From: Antilocapra americana
Lineage: Eukaryota > Chordata > Mammalia > Artiodactyla > Antilocapridae
Length of the DNA stretch: 64,000 bases
NCBI GenBank assembly: GCA_007570785.1
Contig: ML660204.1
Location: forward strand, 1,240,001 to 1,304,000
Direction: 5' to 3'
Part shown: in pieces, positions 21,208 to 31,884 of the stretch
How positions within the stretch are numbered: the first letter of the stretch is position 1
Layout: each line of letters starts with the position of its first letter
The notes under the pieces: model-generated
What the model saw: only the letters and a program-made list of their open reading frames with translations
Database searches by the model: none
What the model was told of the DNA's origin: nothing
Translations under genes and position numbers: made by a program

Positions 21208-21900
21208 ATTTTAAGGTTTTTTTCTTCCTTCCTTTTGAGGTAATTTTAGACTTACAGAAGTTGCAAAAATAGTACAGAGTTCCCATATGTCCTTCTCCAA
21301 GCTTTCCCTTTTGTTGACATCTTACATAATGATGGAACCTTTATCAGAACTAAGAAATTAACCTCAGTTCATTACTACTAAGTAAAGTTATAACAACAGC
21401 AGTCATTTAGGTTTCATCTGTTTGCCTATTAATGTCCTTTTTCTGTCCTGGAATTCAGTGCATAAAGGATCCCATTTGGTTGTCATGTCTCCTTAGTCCT
21501 CTCCGATCTGTGACAGTTTCTCCATCCTTCCATCTTTTTTATGGTCTTGACACATTTCAAGAGTACTAGCCAGCTCTTTTGTAGAATGTCCATCACTGTG
21601 GGCTGGTCTGAGGTTTTCTCATGATCATATGGAGGTTATGCATTCTTGAGGGGAAACATCAGAGAACTGATGTACGCTTTCCTCTCTGTACTGCCACCCC
21701 CCACCCAGGACTTCATGAGGTTGATATGTTTAACTGGTAATGTCCTCTTGATCATCTGTCTAGGGTAGGATCTGTTGGATTGATACTAAAATTAATCTCT
21801 TACTCTTTGTAATTATTAAATACATTCAGGGAGATACTTTGAAACTGTGAAAATATCCCATTTCTGCTTAAAGCTTGACCCATTAAATTTAGCATCCTTC
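21208..21900 (-). repeat. Old L1 fragment
   Basis: 'GACTTACAGAAGTTGCAAAA' then 'ATAGTACAGAGTTCCCATAT' is a known L1M 3'-region stretch. It is diverged and non-coding. Confidence 0.55.
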
Positions 21901-21911
21901 AGTGGATCATT

Positions 21912-21966
21912 AGGGCTTCCCCATGGCTCAGATGGTAAAGAATCTGCTTACCTTTACAGTCAGCAC
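21912..21966 (+). repeat. SINE head fragment
   Basis: Only the head 'GGGCTTCCCCATGGCTCAGA' and the A/B-box-like part up to 'AAGAATCTGCTTACC' remain. Confidence 0.7.
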
Positions 21967-22860
21967 CTTAATAAATTATAGTCATGACGATGACAGTGAT
22001 GAATGGGATCCCAGAAGAGTACTTGCCAGTCATGTACCTGGAACCCATCTGTCCTTTTGGAATCTTGGCTTTCTTCTTCATAAAGTGAGATGATTATGAA
22101 TCTGACCTCACTGGATTGTGGAGGCATTGAAATGAGATCCTGGCAGCAAAATACCCAGCTGAGGTATCTTGGGATGGGGCTGACGTCAGAGGACTCAACT
22201 GTGGGGGAGAGGGCTAGGAGTGCTCCTTGGGAGATGAAAATATGGACAAGGAGGTGCTCTGCAGGCACGGGGCAGGAATGGTCTCAAGAGAAGTTCCTGG
22301 AATTGTCTGTGATCAGTAAGCAGTTGAGGGTACTTGTTTCTTGAGGTTAGGGAGACAGCCTGAGGAGAGTTCCCAAACTGAACCAATTTCGGGAGGAGGT
22401 GGCTTCAGATGAAGGAGGCTTGGAAGACATATTGGAAGGAACTTATGCAAAATCCAGAGGCTGGACCATAGAAGAGAGGTCACAGTGGGTGGGCACTTAC
22501 TGGAGAGGCCCTGATGCCCTCGTGGGCTTTGGTGGCCAAAGCAACTCTCAGTACCCCCTTCTAGAGCTAGGTAGTGGGCTGCCAGGGGATGGCAAGAGCT
22601 TGGGTACCCCATTCCCAATGCCAAAATATCTGTAGGATTGTCCCCAAAACCCCACCCAGCAGGGTGAATGGGGCTGGAGCTGAGTGTACTGTGCATACAT
22701 CTATTCACCCCAGCTGTCGTTTACTCAACAAGTATTTACTGAGCACCACTGTTTGCCAGGCTTTGTGCCGGACAGTGGTCACACAGCAGAGAACAAAGCA
22801 GCCCATGGAACACCCGTCCTAGAGAAAGGAGACACAATAAACAAGGGAACAAACACACAA
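21967..22860. other. Intergenic DNA
   Basis: No gene is seen. A MIR/L2-like motif ('AACAAGTATTTACTGAGCAC') lies at about 22728-22747. Otherwise the sequence looks unique. Confidence 0.5.
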
Positions 22861-23360
22861 GATTGTTTTGGTTTTATATTGTTTGGTAACAAACACTCCA
22901 AAACTTCGTGACTTAAAACCAAAAGCCATTTTCTTACATCTCACAGGTTCTATGGATCAGGAATTATGGCAGGACTTGGCTGGGTAATTGGGCAATTCTT
23001 CTGCTCCCTGTGGCATCATCCGTGGTCACTCAGTGGGACTCAGGGGAGCGACAAGTTAGTCCAGAGGATCCAAGACAGCTTCACACAGACCTGAATGACT
23101 GGATGGCTGAGCTCAGCTAGAAGTGTCTTCAGGAATGCCTGCGTATGGCCTTGCCAGCTGGACAGTCTCACGGCAGGCTTACCTGGCGGCTGCTCCCTCC
23201 AGAGTGAGTGTTGCTGGAGAACCAGACGGAAGCTGGCCTTTCATGATATAGCCACTGAAGTCATGTAGCATCACTTCCTATAAAATGTTGGTCAAAACAG
23301 TCACAGAATCCCATCTAGATTCACTGGGAGGGAACAGAGACCCACCTTTCAATGGAAGGA
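22860..23360 (+). repeat. Ancient interspersed repeat (LTR/MaLR-like)
   Basis: 'AACAAACACTCCAAAACTTC' followed by 'GTGACTTAAAACCAAAAGCC' and 'GGCTGGGTAATTGGGCAATT' is a widely dispersed mammalian repeat. I am unsure of the family name. Confidence 0.45.
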
Positions 23361-23494
23361 ATAACAGTGGCCATTAAAAAAAAAATGCCACAAGGATAAG
23401 TTGTTCTGAGTGCTACAAGTCCAGAGAGGTTTAGCAACTTTCCCCAAGGACAATTATGGATATGAATGGTGCTAAGAAGGAAACAAAAAACAGG

Positions 23495-23710
23495 GTGAAA
23501 GGCAGAGAATGAAAGGAGACGGTGGGAAACAAAGACCTACTGTATAGCAGAGGGAACTATATTCAATATCCTGTGATAAACAATAATGGAAAAGAATATT
23601 AAAAAATGAATGTATATATATATGTGACTGTGTCACTTTGCTGTACAACCAATATTGGCACAACTTTGGAAATCAACTATACTTCAATAAAAAAAAAAAA
23701 AAAAAGGAGA
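23495..23710 (+). repeat. L1 3' end with poly(A)
   Basis: 'GACCTACTGTATAGCAGAGG' and 'AAATCAACTATACTTCAATA' lead into an A18-type tail at about 23687-23706. This is the 3' UTR end of a younger artiodactyl L1. Confidence 0.8.
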
Positions 23711-23719
23711 TGGTGGAAA

Positions 23720-23795
23720 TTCCCTGGCCAAGGGCCCGGCGGGTTCAATCTATCCTTTAAGTGGAATGGCCAAAAAAAGAAAAAAAAGGAAGGAG
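23720..23795 (+). repeat. Small tRNA-SINE fragment
   Basis: 'GGAAATTCCCTGGCCAAGGG' and 'GGCGGGTTCAATC' look like a SINE head, followed by an A-rich tail. Confidence 0.5.
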
Positions 23796-23939
23796 ATGGT
23801 ATGGTCAGGGAAGAAATGTCCTCTGAGGGGATGTTTGGGCTGAGACCTGAGTAAAAAGAGGGCTTATTTGTGGGGCACAGAATTGCAGGCAGTAGGCACA
23901 GCACATGTAAAGGCCTCCTAGATGGGGAAGAGTAACTGG

Positions 23940-24243
23940 AAGTCCATCCTAAAGGAGATCAGTCTTGGGTGTTCATTGGAAGGACTAATGTTTGAAGCTG
24001 CAATACTTTGGCCACCTGATGTGAAGAGCTGACTCATTGGAAAAGACCCTGATGCTGGGAAAGATTGAGGGCAGGAGGAGAAGGGGACGACAGAAGATGA
24101 GATGGCTGGATGGCATCACTGACTCGATGGACATGGGTTTGGGTGGACTCAGGGAGTTGGTGGTGGACAGTGAGGCCTGGTGTGCTGCGCTTCATGGGGT
24201 CGCAGAGTCGGACACGACTGAGTGACTGAACTGAACTGAACCG
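23940..24243 (+). mobile_element. BovB LINE 3' fragment
   Basis: The open part reads [19 protein letters not shown] then [20 protein letters not shown], the BovB C-terminus, with the 'GACTGAACTGAACTGAA' tail. Confidence 0.9.
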
Positions 24244-25190
24244 GAAGGTGACCCAAGTCCCAGGAGGACAGTGAGGCGAGTGCAGGTGAGTAGCAGGATG
24301 GACACAGACAGGAGCCAGGCCTTCCTGTGCCTTACGAGCTGTGGTACAGGGTTAGGATCTATTTTAAGAGCAACTGGAAGGCACAAGAGACTTTTAATCA
24401 GGGAAGTAATGTGTTCTGCCTACATTTTAGAACCATGTCTCTGGCTGCCATGTGGAGAACAGGGTTGGAGTTGGGGGGACAATGCTAGAAACAATTGAAG
24501 AGGTTATTGCAATGCCCAGGTGAGAGATGGTGGAAACTAGGGGGGATGGGCAGAAAGGTATGGATTGGGGTTACATTCAGGGATTAGAATTTGCAGTACT
24601 TGGACATGGAGTAAATGTGTATGTGTGTGTGTGTATCTGTGGAACAGTTTTCAAGGACTATCCTTGTTTCTACTTTGTCCAGAATTCTAAAACCAGACCA
24701 GAGGACAATTTTAAAGATAAACAAGTTTTGCTAATCCTCAAAATGGGAAGGAAATAGGTTCTCCTCGCCCACGCCCAAAATTACTTCCTAGCCTGAGAGA
24801 CCAAGGCTGGGGACTCTGGGCAAGTCACTTAAGGTCTCTGGGTTTTCCTTTTCTTACCTCTTACAGTGAGTGTGTTGGGTTAAGTGATAAGTAAGGGTTC
24901 TCCAGGTTTGGACTCCTCTATTTAATCAGAACAGTCTCCAGTCCAACCTAGTAGCATTTGAACTGCATGCCCTGTGATGCAGCCATCTCACTCCACACAC
25001 AGCTTCCCTGGGAGACCTGCCCAAGGGCACTCCGAACAGTCCTGCTGATAACAGCAAAAACCATGAAACAACCACAGGTCCATCAGTGGGGGGCTGGGTC
25101 CATGGATCTCATCACAGAACACTATCTGCAGTGAGAAATGTGTGACCTGAGACCACACATCAGTATGGATGGCTCTAATGAAATTTATGT
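24244..25190. other. Intergenic DNA
   Basis: No gene is visible. A (GT)n-like run lies at about 24618-24636. A MIR-like stretch 'GACTCTGGGCAAGTCACTTA' lies at about 24813-24832. Confidence 0.5.
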
Positions 25191-25490
25191 TGCATGAGCA
25201 AAGCAAGTGTAGAAAACTACACACAGTATGATTCTATATATTTATTTTTTAGTATGATTCTATTTCTATAAAAGACAAATGATTATATAACACGAAGTTC
25301 TGAATAGCCATAACATCTTACAAGGAAAGTGGGGATTTTACTCAGCGGGGCACTGAAAGATTTAATATTTTATTTCTTAAGCAGGGTGGCTGGTACCCAA
25401 GTGTTTACTATTGTCTTTAAACTGTATGCATTCGTGATATGTACCCTTTTGTGTGTAAAATACATTTTACAATTTTTGTAAAGGTCAGGA
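25190..25490 (+). repeat. Old L1 3' fragment
   Basis: 'AACTGTATGCATTCGTGATA' with 'TGTGTGTAAAATACATTTTA' resembles the L1M 3' end. Confidence 0.5.
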
Positions 25491-25708
25491 ATTTGCCTAA
25501 AATCTCCTCCTGTTGTGGAGGAGGTAATGAGGCTCAGAGGGGGCTGTCACACAGCAAACAAAGATGAGCGAATAGGGGAAAGAGTAGCTAAGGCCCTGAT
25601 CAGAGCAGGAGCTGAGGGTGGTGATTTTTTGATTTGTCATCTGCTGTATACACATATACAGACATACAGTCACATACCAGATACAGAAATAACTCTTCCG
25701 AGACACTC

Positions 25709-25922
25709 AGGGTCTTCCCTGGTGGCTCAGAAAGTGAAGAATCTGCCCATAATGCAGGAGAACCAGGTTGGATCCCTGGGTCGGAAAGATTCCCTGGAGA
25801 AGGAAATGGCAACCCACTCCAGTATTCTTGCCTGGAGAATCCCATGGGCAGAGGAGTCTGGTGGGCTACAGCCCATGGGGTCTCAAAGAGTCGGACACGG
25901 CTCAGAGAGTCTAACACGTTTA
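25709..25922 (+). repeat. Bov-tA/A2 SINE
   Basis: Near full length: 'GGTCTTCCCTGGTGGCTCAG', 'GGAAATGGCAACCCACTCCA', 'AGTCGGACACGGCTCAGAGA'. Confidence 0.9.
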
Positions 25923-26331
25923 AGACCCTCACAGCTTTTGGTGCAGTTCCCAAATAGCCCACTAGAGGTCGCAAAGGCACCAGCCTTCGCCGCCCTCAGG
26001 AATCAGGCCTGATTTCCCGCGGGCGCTAGCGCAGTTCCGAATCTTCCAGGGAGGGGGCGCCAATGGTCCGAGGAAGGCTGGAGATGGGCAGGGCGCCCAG
26101 GTTTGCTGTGCACAGAGTGAACTCAGCTGCACTGGAGCGCACTGATCCACAAAGCCCTTCCCTGCCGCTCAGAGTTGGGGGTGGGGGGTGTCTCATGTTG
26201 AAGAAACGAACAGTTGAGTAGATATGATTCTGCACCCCTTCCAGCAGCCTTACCTTCAAGCTTGAATCCTATACAGGGAAGTGGAGCCTAGATTTTTGCA
26301 ATCTAGGCACATCTTGCACATTTTACAAAAA

Positions 26332-26535
26332 TAGTGTGGCTCAGACCGTAAAGAGTCTACCAGCTATGCAAGAGAACTGAGTTCGATCCCTGGATCAGGA
26401 AGATCCCTGGAGAAGGGAATGGCTACCCACTCCAGTATTCTTACCTGGAGAACTCCATGGACAGAGAAGCCTGGACAGAGAAGTCCATGGGGTTGTAAAA
26501 AGTCTGAAACGACTGACTAACTAATACTCACACTT

Positions 26536-26570
<35 letters not shown>
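26332..26570 (+). repeat. Bov-tA/A2 SINE with (CA)n tail
   Basis: SINE body from 'TGTGGCTCAGACCGTAAAGA' to 'GAAACGACTGACTAACTAAT', then a (CA)n run at about 26540-26566. Confidence 0.85.
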
Positions 26571-26924
26571 ACCACCTCATTGAGAGAGCTCTTTGGCTTG
26601 AAGATTAAGCTTCAGTTTTTTCAGGGTAAATCCACCTCTGATTACGCTTATGCATATTTATTTACTGTCTGTCTTCTTCTACTATGAATGTATGTTTCAA
26701 GAGTGCACGGATTTTTATTTAAATTCTTAGCTTCTGCAACCCACTCCTAGCATATGTAGAAATTTTGTAACTATAGTTGACCCTTTGAACAATGCATGGG
26801 TTAGGGACACTGACCCTAGGCAGTGAAAACTTGCATAAAATTTATAATCAGGCCATCTTATCCTGGGTTCTGTATCCACGCTTCTGCATCAGTGGTTTCG
26901 GCCAACCCCACATCCATGTGGTCC

Positions 26925-26925
26925 T

Positions 26926-26980
<55 letters not shown>

Positions 26981-27185
26981 CACTCAGTTGGGTCCGACTC
27001 TTTGCGACCCCATGGACTGTAGCCTTCCAGGCTCCTCAGTGCATGGGATTTCTCAGGCAAGAATACTGGAGTCGGTTGCCATGCTCTCCTCCGGGGGAAT
27101 CTTCCCGACCCAAGGATCAAACCTTCCTCTCCTGCATTGGCAGGCAGATTCTTTACCACTAGTGCCACCTGGGAAACCCAGTGTT
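26925..27185 (-). repeat. (GT)n microsatellite joined to an antisense Bov-A2 SINE
   Basis: (TG)n at about 26929-26970 runs straight into 'GTGTGCACTCAGTTGGGTCC' and a complete reverse SINE ending near 27180. The microsatellite marks the SINE 3' tail. Confidence 0.9.
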
Positions 27186-27189
27186 TACT

Positions 27190-29090
27190 ATTGAAAAACA
27201 TCCACTTATAAGTGAACCCCAGTGCAGTTCAAACCCATGTTGTTCAAGAGCCAACTGTGTTTGCTGAATGAACTAGTTGAGGCTAGTACAGTTTTCCAGG
27301 TAGGGATGACCCAGGCCTGGCCTGGGTGGGGCTTGAGGAGTGGATGGGCCAAGGATGATGTCACTGAAACCTCAGAACAGTGGCTGTGACAACCCATTTT
27401 AAGCTAAGAATGCTGAGGTCCAGAGAGGTGGCGAGTGTCGTGAGACGTGGCACTGGGCCTAGAACCTGAGTCTGTCTTCCCTTGCCTGCTCTTAGCCTGC
27501 AGCCTCTGCCCTCCCCGTCAGCTAGTCCTTGCACAAGGCTCTGATGCAACCCTGTAAGGCCCATGGCGCCTCTCTTGGGGGCATCGCTGGGAAACTGATT
27601 TTGCAAGAGTTGGGTCAGGAAGCACCAGCCAGGGTGGGTCGCGGGAAGATAAGAACAGCCCGCCCCCTTGTGTGCCTCCAGGCCTTTTGATTTCCTCTCT
27701 TCCCTTCCCTTCCCTTTCCCGGAAAGCAGAGCCCGGACCCTGGCCGGGCCATGACTCACCTCCTCTCTCTGGCAGCCAGGCTGGGCTCCCAGGCCCGCCT
27801 GTCGTTGGAAAGCCTTGCAGCCTGTGACCTGAACAGTGGGGAGCCCTCCCTGGGCGCAGTCCTGGGCCTCAAGAAGAGTAGCTGGTATGAAGAAAGGTTT
27901 CATCCTTGAGTCTTAGTCTCAGGAGGCAATGGGGTGGGGGAAAGGGCCTCCAGGAGCACTCTGAGGTCTGGGTGACTCAGATTGGCAGGTGTAAGTTTGG
28001 TGTTTGCCCATGAAGCCCCTTTGACCCTTATGGAGAGGGGCGTTTGCACCCAGAGGTCAGGGCCTAGTGATCCCTCAGCCACCAGGCGTCCCTCAAGCAG
28101 ACGTGTCCACGGTTCTGTTGGTCCCTACCTGGTTCCAGATCTGTGCCCCGCTGTGTGACCTCGCCTCTCAGAGCCAGGTCACATGGACCTGGCCTCGGAC
28201 CTCTTAGAGAACAAGAGAGCCTGGGCGAGTTCTATCTTTCTAGGCTCTTGTTAAGATTTTTCAAAATTGAGAAAAACGTAAGTTGCAAAAATTGGGATAT
28301 GCATTATGCCTTGCATTTTTCCAGTTTACGCATTTAAAACAAGCATATGTAATGAGCTGGTGTGATTTAAATTGGAAATAAGATGAAAAAGCTAGATTGG
28401 ACCTCTTGTGGGAAAGTGCAGCCCCTCAGAAGCTTAGTTTCCAGGAAGTTTAAGTCAGAGTTCCCTCATGGCCTTCTGTGGGTCACTTCACCTCTCCAAG
28501 GTCTCCCTTTTCTCATCTGAAAAGTAGGACTAGCAGTGGGTTTACACACCTAAGGGGCTCATGAGCCAATCCCCTTGGTGAGGGCTCCAACACTTTACAG
28601 CAACACATAACCTAGAGTCAACATGCAGCCAGTCCTGGTGCCAAGCTTTGCATTTGCAGCCCTTCAATGGATCCCTGAGGCTGAGGTTCTGGAGCCCATT
28701 TCCCAGATGAGAAAGTGGAGGCTAAGACAGGCGAAGCCTCCAGGGAAGGACCTCCCTTCCCAGCCTTCTCCTTCCCAGCCTAGAAAGCCTCCAGGCTGCT
28801 TCAGAGGCTGTGTTCTACCAGCCTACCTACTAAAACGTTTATCTTCCCATTACTATTGTGCTGCTGTCGTTGCTATTATTAAAATGAGCTTATGATAACA
28901 CTGCCCCCATACAGCTGTGAGTAGGATTAACCAAATTAATTTTAAGAGTTTAGTATAGTACCCAGCACATAATAATCGCTCTAGAAGTGTCTGTTAAAGA
29001 AAAAAAAACAAATGCTTTAGGTCTTGGGGCCCACAGTCTTGGAGAGGCAAGGTCCAGTGTGTAAGGAACTTTGTCCCGGTTTTTCTCCGG
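27190..29090. other. Intergenic DNA
   Basis: No gene is supported. A pyrimidine-rich run (CTTCCCTTCCCTTCCC type) lies at about 27696-27720. Weak MIR/L2-like words occur near 27390 and 28490. The long minus frame at 27361-27903 has no protein-like features. Confidence 0.5.
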
Positions 29091-29750
29091 CCTTCCCCCC
29101 ACCCAGCTCCTGCCGCGCCCTGTCCAGCGCAGTTAAGGAGTTAATGATTTCCCAAGCGGCGGCCCAAAAGGAGCAGGGTCTTGTGTGCAGCACACACGCA
29201 CGCACACACGTGCACACACACCCTCTAGCGCTCGCAACCCCCCACCCCGCGGCGGCCCCGTCCCCCCCTCGCCCCCTCCCTCCGCGGGGCCCGAGCCTCT
29301 TATGCAAGCCGCCGGCGCCCGCCCGTTCCCAGGCCCGGCTGCAGCTGCGGGCGGAGGGGCAGGGCGGGGGCGGCGCGCTGTTTGTCTAGCGCGGCCGTGC
29401 CAAAGGCGGCGGGCCCCAGACAGCCAGGCGCCTCCGTACACCTGGGGATGCTCAGGTTAAATAGCTCCGCATTCCTCGGGCCCAGCTGATGGAAACGCTC
29501 CCAGGCCGCCGCCGAGCCGGCCTCCAGATGGGCTGGGCCTGGGCCAAAGGGGAAAAGAGGGAAACGTGGAAGCCAGAGTGTGCCTACATGGGGGAGGAGG
29601 TGGCCGCCTACCCCCGGCTCGGCACAGCCCCTTCCTCTCCTGGAGAAGGGCCCTGCCGTGAGGGGGTACGCGGGGGGACACGCCCACGGCCCTGTGGGTG
29701 GGCGGCTGCGAGGGGGGCACGCGGGAGGGAGTGCACACGTGTGACTGAGG
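29090..29750. promoter_or_regulatory. Gene-free CpG island 1.7 kb beyond the ID1 3' end
   Basis: The block is very rich in G, C and CpG. Within it a less GC-rich core (about 29438-29500) holds CACCTG and CAGCTG E-boxes, the MEF2-like TTAAATAGCT and the TEAD-like CATTCC. Open frames here are low-complexity Pro/Arg/Gly and not convincing. It may be an enhancer or the promoter of a non-coding RNA. Confidence 0.45.
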
Positions 29751-29789
29751 ACACTCCAAGGACGTACAGGCGACAATTAATAACGATAA

Positions 29790-29900
29790 TTTATAGCTAT
29801 CAAACACTGGGTGCTAAGTGCTCTATTTCATTTATTCTCGACAGCAGTTCTGTGAGGTTGATGCTGTTAAACAGCAGCCCGTGGTGAGCTGGGTGGGCAG
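29790..29900 (+). repeat. MIR fragment
   Basis: 'TGGGTGCTAAGTGCTCTATT' and 'CAGCAGTTCTGTGAGGTTGA' are MIR-like. Confidence 0.5.
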
Positions 29901-31420
29901 TAGAAAAGCACGAGATTTACCTCCAAATACTGTTCACTTAGATAAAGTCTAGAATGTGCTTGGGAGGAGGTGGTACCTGGCTTAGTGTTAGTGGTCAATA
30001 GGCAGTCTTCATTGTTATTGTTATTCGCAATCCTGCTGTTAGCTCCACAAGGATCCACAAAATCCTTTATGTAAACGGCTGGGAGTACAGTCAGGCTCAT
30101 GGTGCTAGGTGCTATTTTTTTTATTGACGAAATATATTAACAGTCCTTGCCTTCTCTGGGACAAGTTCTTTGCCCTTTCTGGGGCTCAGTTTCTCCCTGT
30201 GTAATACCTGGCAGCTGCCTGGTAGGGGTCCTGACTGGTGGTGTCCCCAGGGGTCTAACAATTGCTCAGAAAGTTGGTACTTAAACTTCTGAGGAAGAGT
30301 TGCCTATGAAAAGCTACCCCTCACTGCTATCCCCAGATCAGCAGAGACCCAGGGAATGCCAGCCAATCTACAAAACATATTTACACACCCAGTGCAGTTC
30401 TGCAGTCCTCACACACTCATAGCCAACCATCAAGCCAGATGCAGGCAGAGGTGCCACCATGCATTTCAGCAGAGCCCACAAGCCCAAACAGCTGGAGTTG
30501 GCTCACTTATCTGCAGAACACATGCGCTCACATTTGCCCTTCTGCACACATCCCCACGTGTATCTTCATCCACACCCCCAGGCCTGCACACCAACAGATG
30601 ACCCAGTCCCACAGGGTAACTACCAGTTCACTCATGTCACACAGGCCCAGACACTCATGTGCACTCCCCCATAAGTACAAACCCACACACATGTCCAGGC
30701 AGATAGGTCCTTGCCAACACCACCACTTTCCGGCTCAGGAGCTGTGGACTTACTCGCCCACTCCTCCTCATAGCCCACACAGGAGCCCTGGGCTGCTGGC
30801 ACAGCCTGGCCAGGGTGAGGGGGCAGAGTCCAGACTCAAGAGCAGGTGGCCCAGCAGCTGTGACTGGTCTGGTCCTGCCAACTTGCTCACCCACTTGGAC
30901 AAAGCTGAAGCCCCAGGGCAGCCTGCTAGGATCCAGGGTTTGGTGGCCCATGGGGGAGGCGCTTCCTCCTGGGGAATGGGGCAAGTTGGAAGTCTTGTCC
31001 CTGACAAGCTGAGGTTCTCACTACACCCATTTAAGCCAACATGCAGGTCCAGTGACCTGGTTCTCCCAAGTTACCGGCTTGTTGATACTCTTCAACCCAG
31101 AGGGGTCCTTGGCAGGTTGATCTGCATTTAACAACCTCCCCAGGTGACCCAGATGGCCCCATGACCATTTTGAGAAACCCTAAAAGTCTGAAGGACTTAA
31201 TTTTATGACACTGGAGAGCGGGGGAAATGGCCAGGGATGGGGCGGGGGGGGGGGGGGGGAAGAATAGATTTTAAAGACACCGGAAACACTCATTTCAGGT
31301 CGGTAAAAGCGACGGTCCAGATGTGGCCTTCCCGTCCCCTCCCCCAGCAGCAGCTGTGAAAAGGGTCAGGGGTCACCGCCAGCCCAGGTCCCTCCCATCA
31401 ATCCAAGAAGTCACTGCAGC
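29901..31420. other. ID1 downstream flank
   Basis: No gene is seen. The segment 30350-30730 is strikingly rich in A and C (CACA-like, non-periodic). A run of 16 G lies at 31244-31259. Confidence 0.5.
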
Positions 31421-31443
31421 TTTATCACCATCTAAAGTATTTG

Positions 31444-31449
31444 TTTAAT
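31444..31449 (-). terminator. ID1: ID1 poly(A) signal ATTAAA
   Basis: TTTAAT on the plus strand gives the common variant signal ATTAAA about 395 bases past the ID1 stop. The 3' UTR of that length is AT-rich, as is usual for short-lived ID mRNAs. No canonical AATAAA is seen closer. Confidence 0.55.
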
Positions 31450-31842
31450 AACAACAACCAAAAAAGAAAACAACACCCCACAGAACTATTGTAAAACAAT
31501 ATTCTCAGTCGGTGATCATTGTAATATACAATACAAAGCAATTAATTTCCTCAGAAATCTGAGAAGCACCAAACGTGACCATTTTTTAAATGTCCGCTTT
31601 TCAAAAAATAGAAACACACGCGGGGGGACACCCCCAAGTCTCTGGTGGCTGGTGGGTGAGGAGGGAGGGTCAGCCTGCCCTGTCAGTCCCCCAGACCCGG
31701 GCTGGATCCTGCAAGCGCCCCGGTGGCCGCCGATCGGTCCTGTTCCTCCCCAGCTCCGGCGAGGCGCCTAGAAGGACCAGAGAGCACGTATTCCTCTCAC
31801 CCCCTGGAGGGCTGGGGTCTGCCGGCTCCCAGGGACGGCGCT

Positions 31843-31884
31843 TCAGCGACACAAGATGCGATCGTCCGCCGGAACACACGCCGC
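31843..31884 (-). CDS. ID1: ID1 coding exon 2
   Basis: It is 42 bases, with acceptor CTTTCTTTTTACAG. It encodes AACVPADDRILCR and a TGA at 31845-31843. This C-terminus is nearly invariant among mammalian ID1 proteins. Confidence 0.95.
   Translation of the reverse strand, partial: AACVPADDRILCR

Noticed and set aside
27361..27903. 180-codon minus frame
   Set aside because: No codon bias or domain is visible, and no sensible splice or promoter signals lie nearby.
29300..29776. 158-codon minus frame in the 29 kb CpG island
   Set aside because: Low-complexity Pro/Ala/Gly text in CpG-rich DNA, with no recognised domain.
31420..31460. A microRNA next to the ID1 3' end, as annotated in human
   Set aside because: I looked for the human MIR3193-like sequence in the ID1 3' flank and did not find a match by eye.
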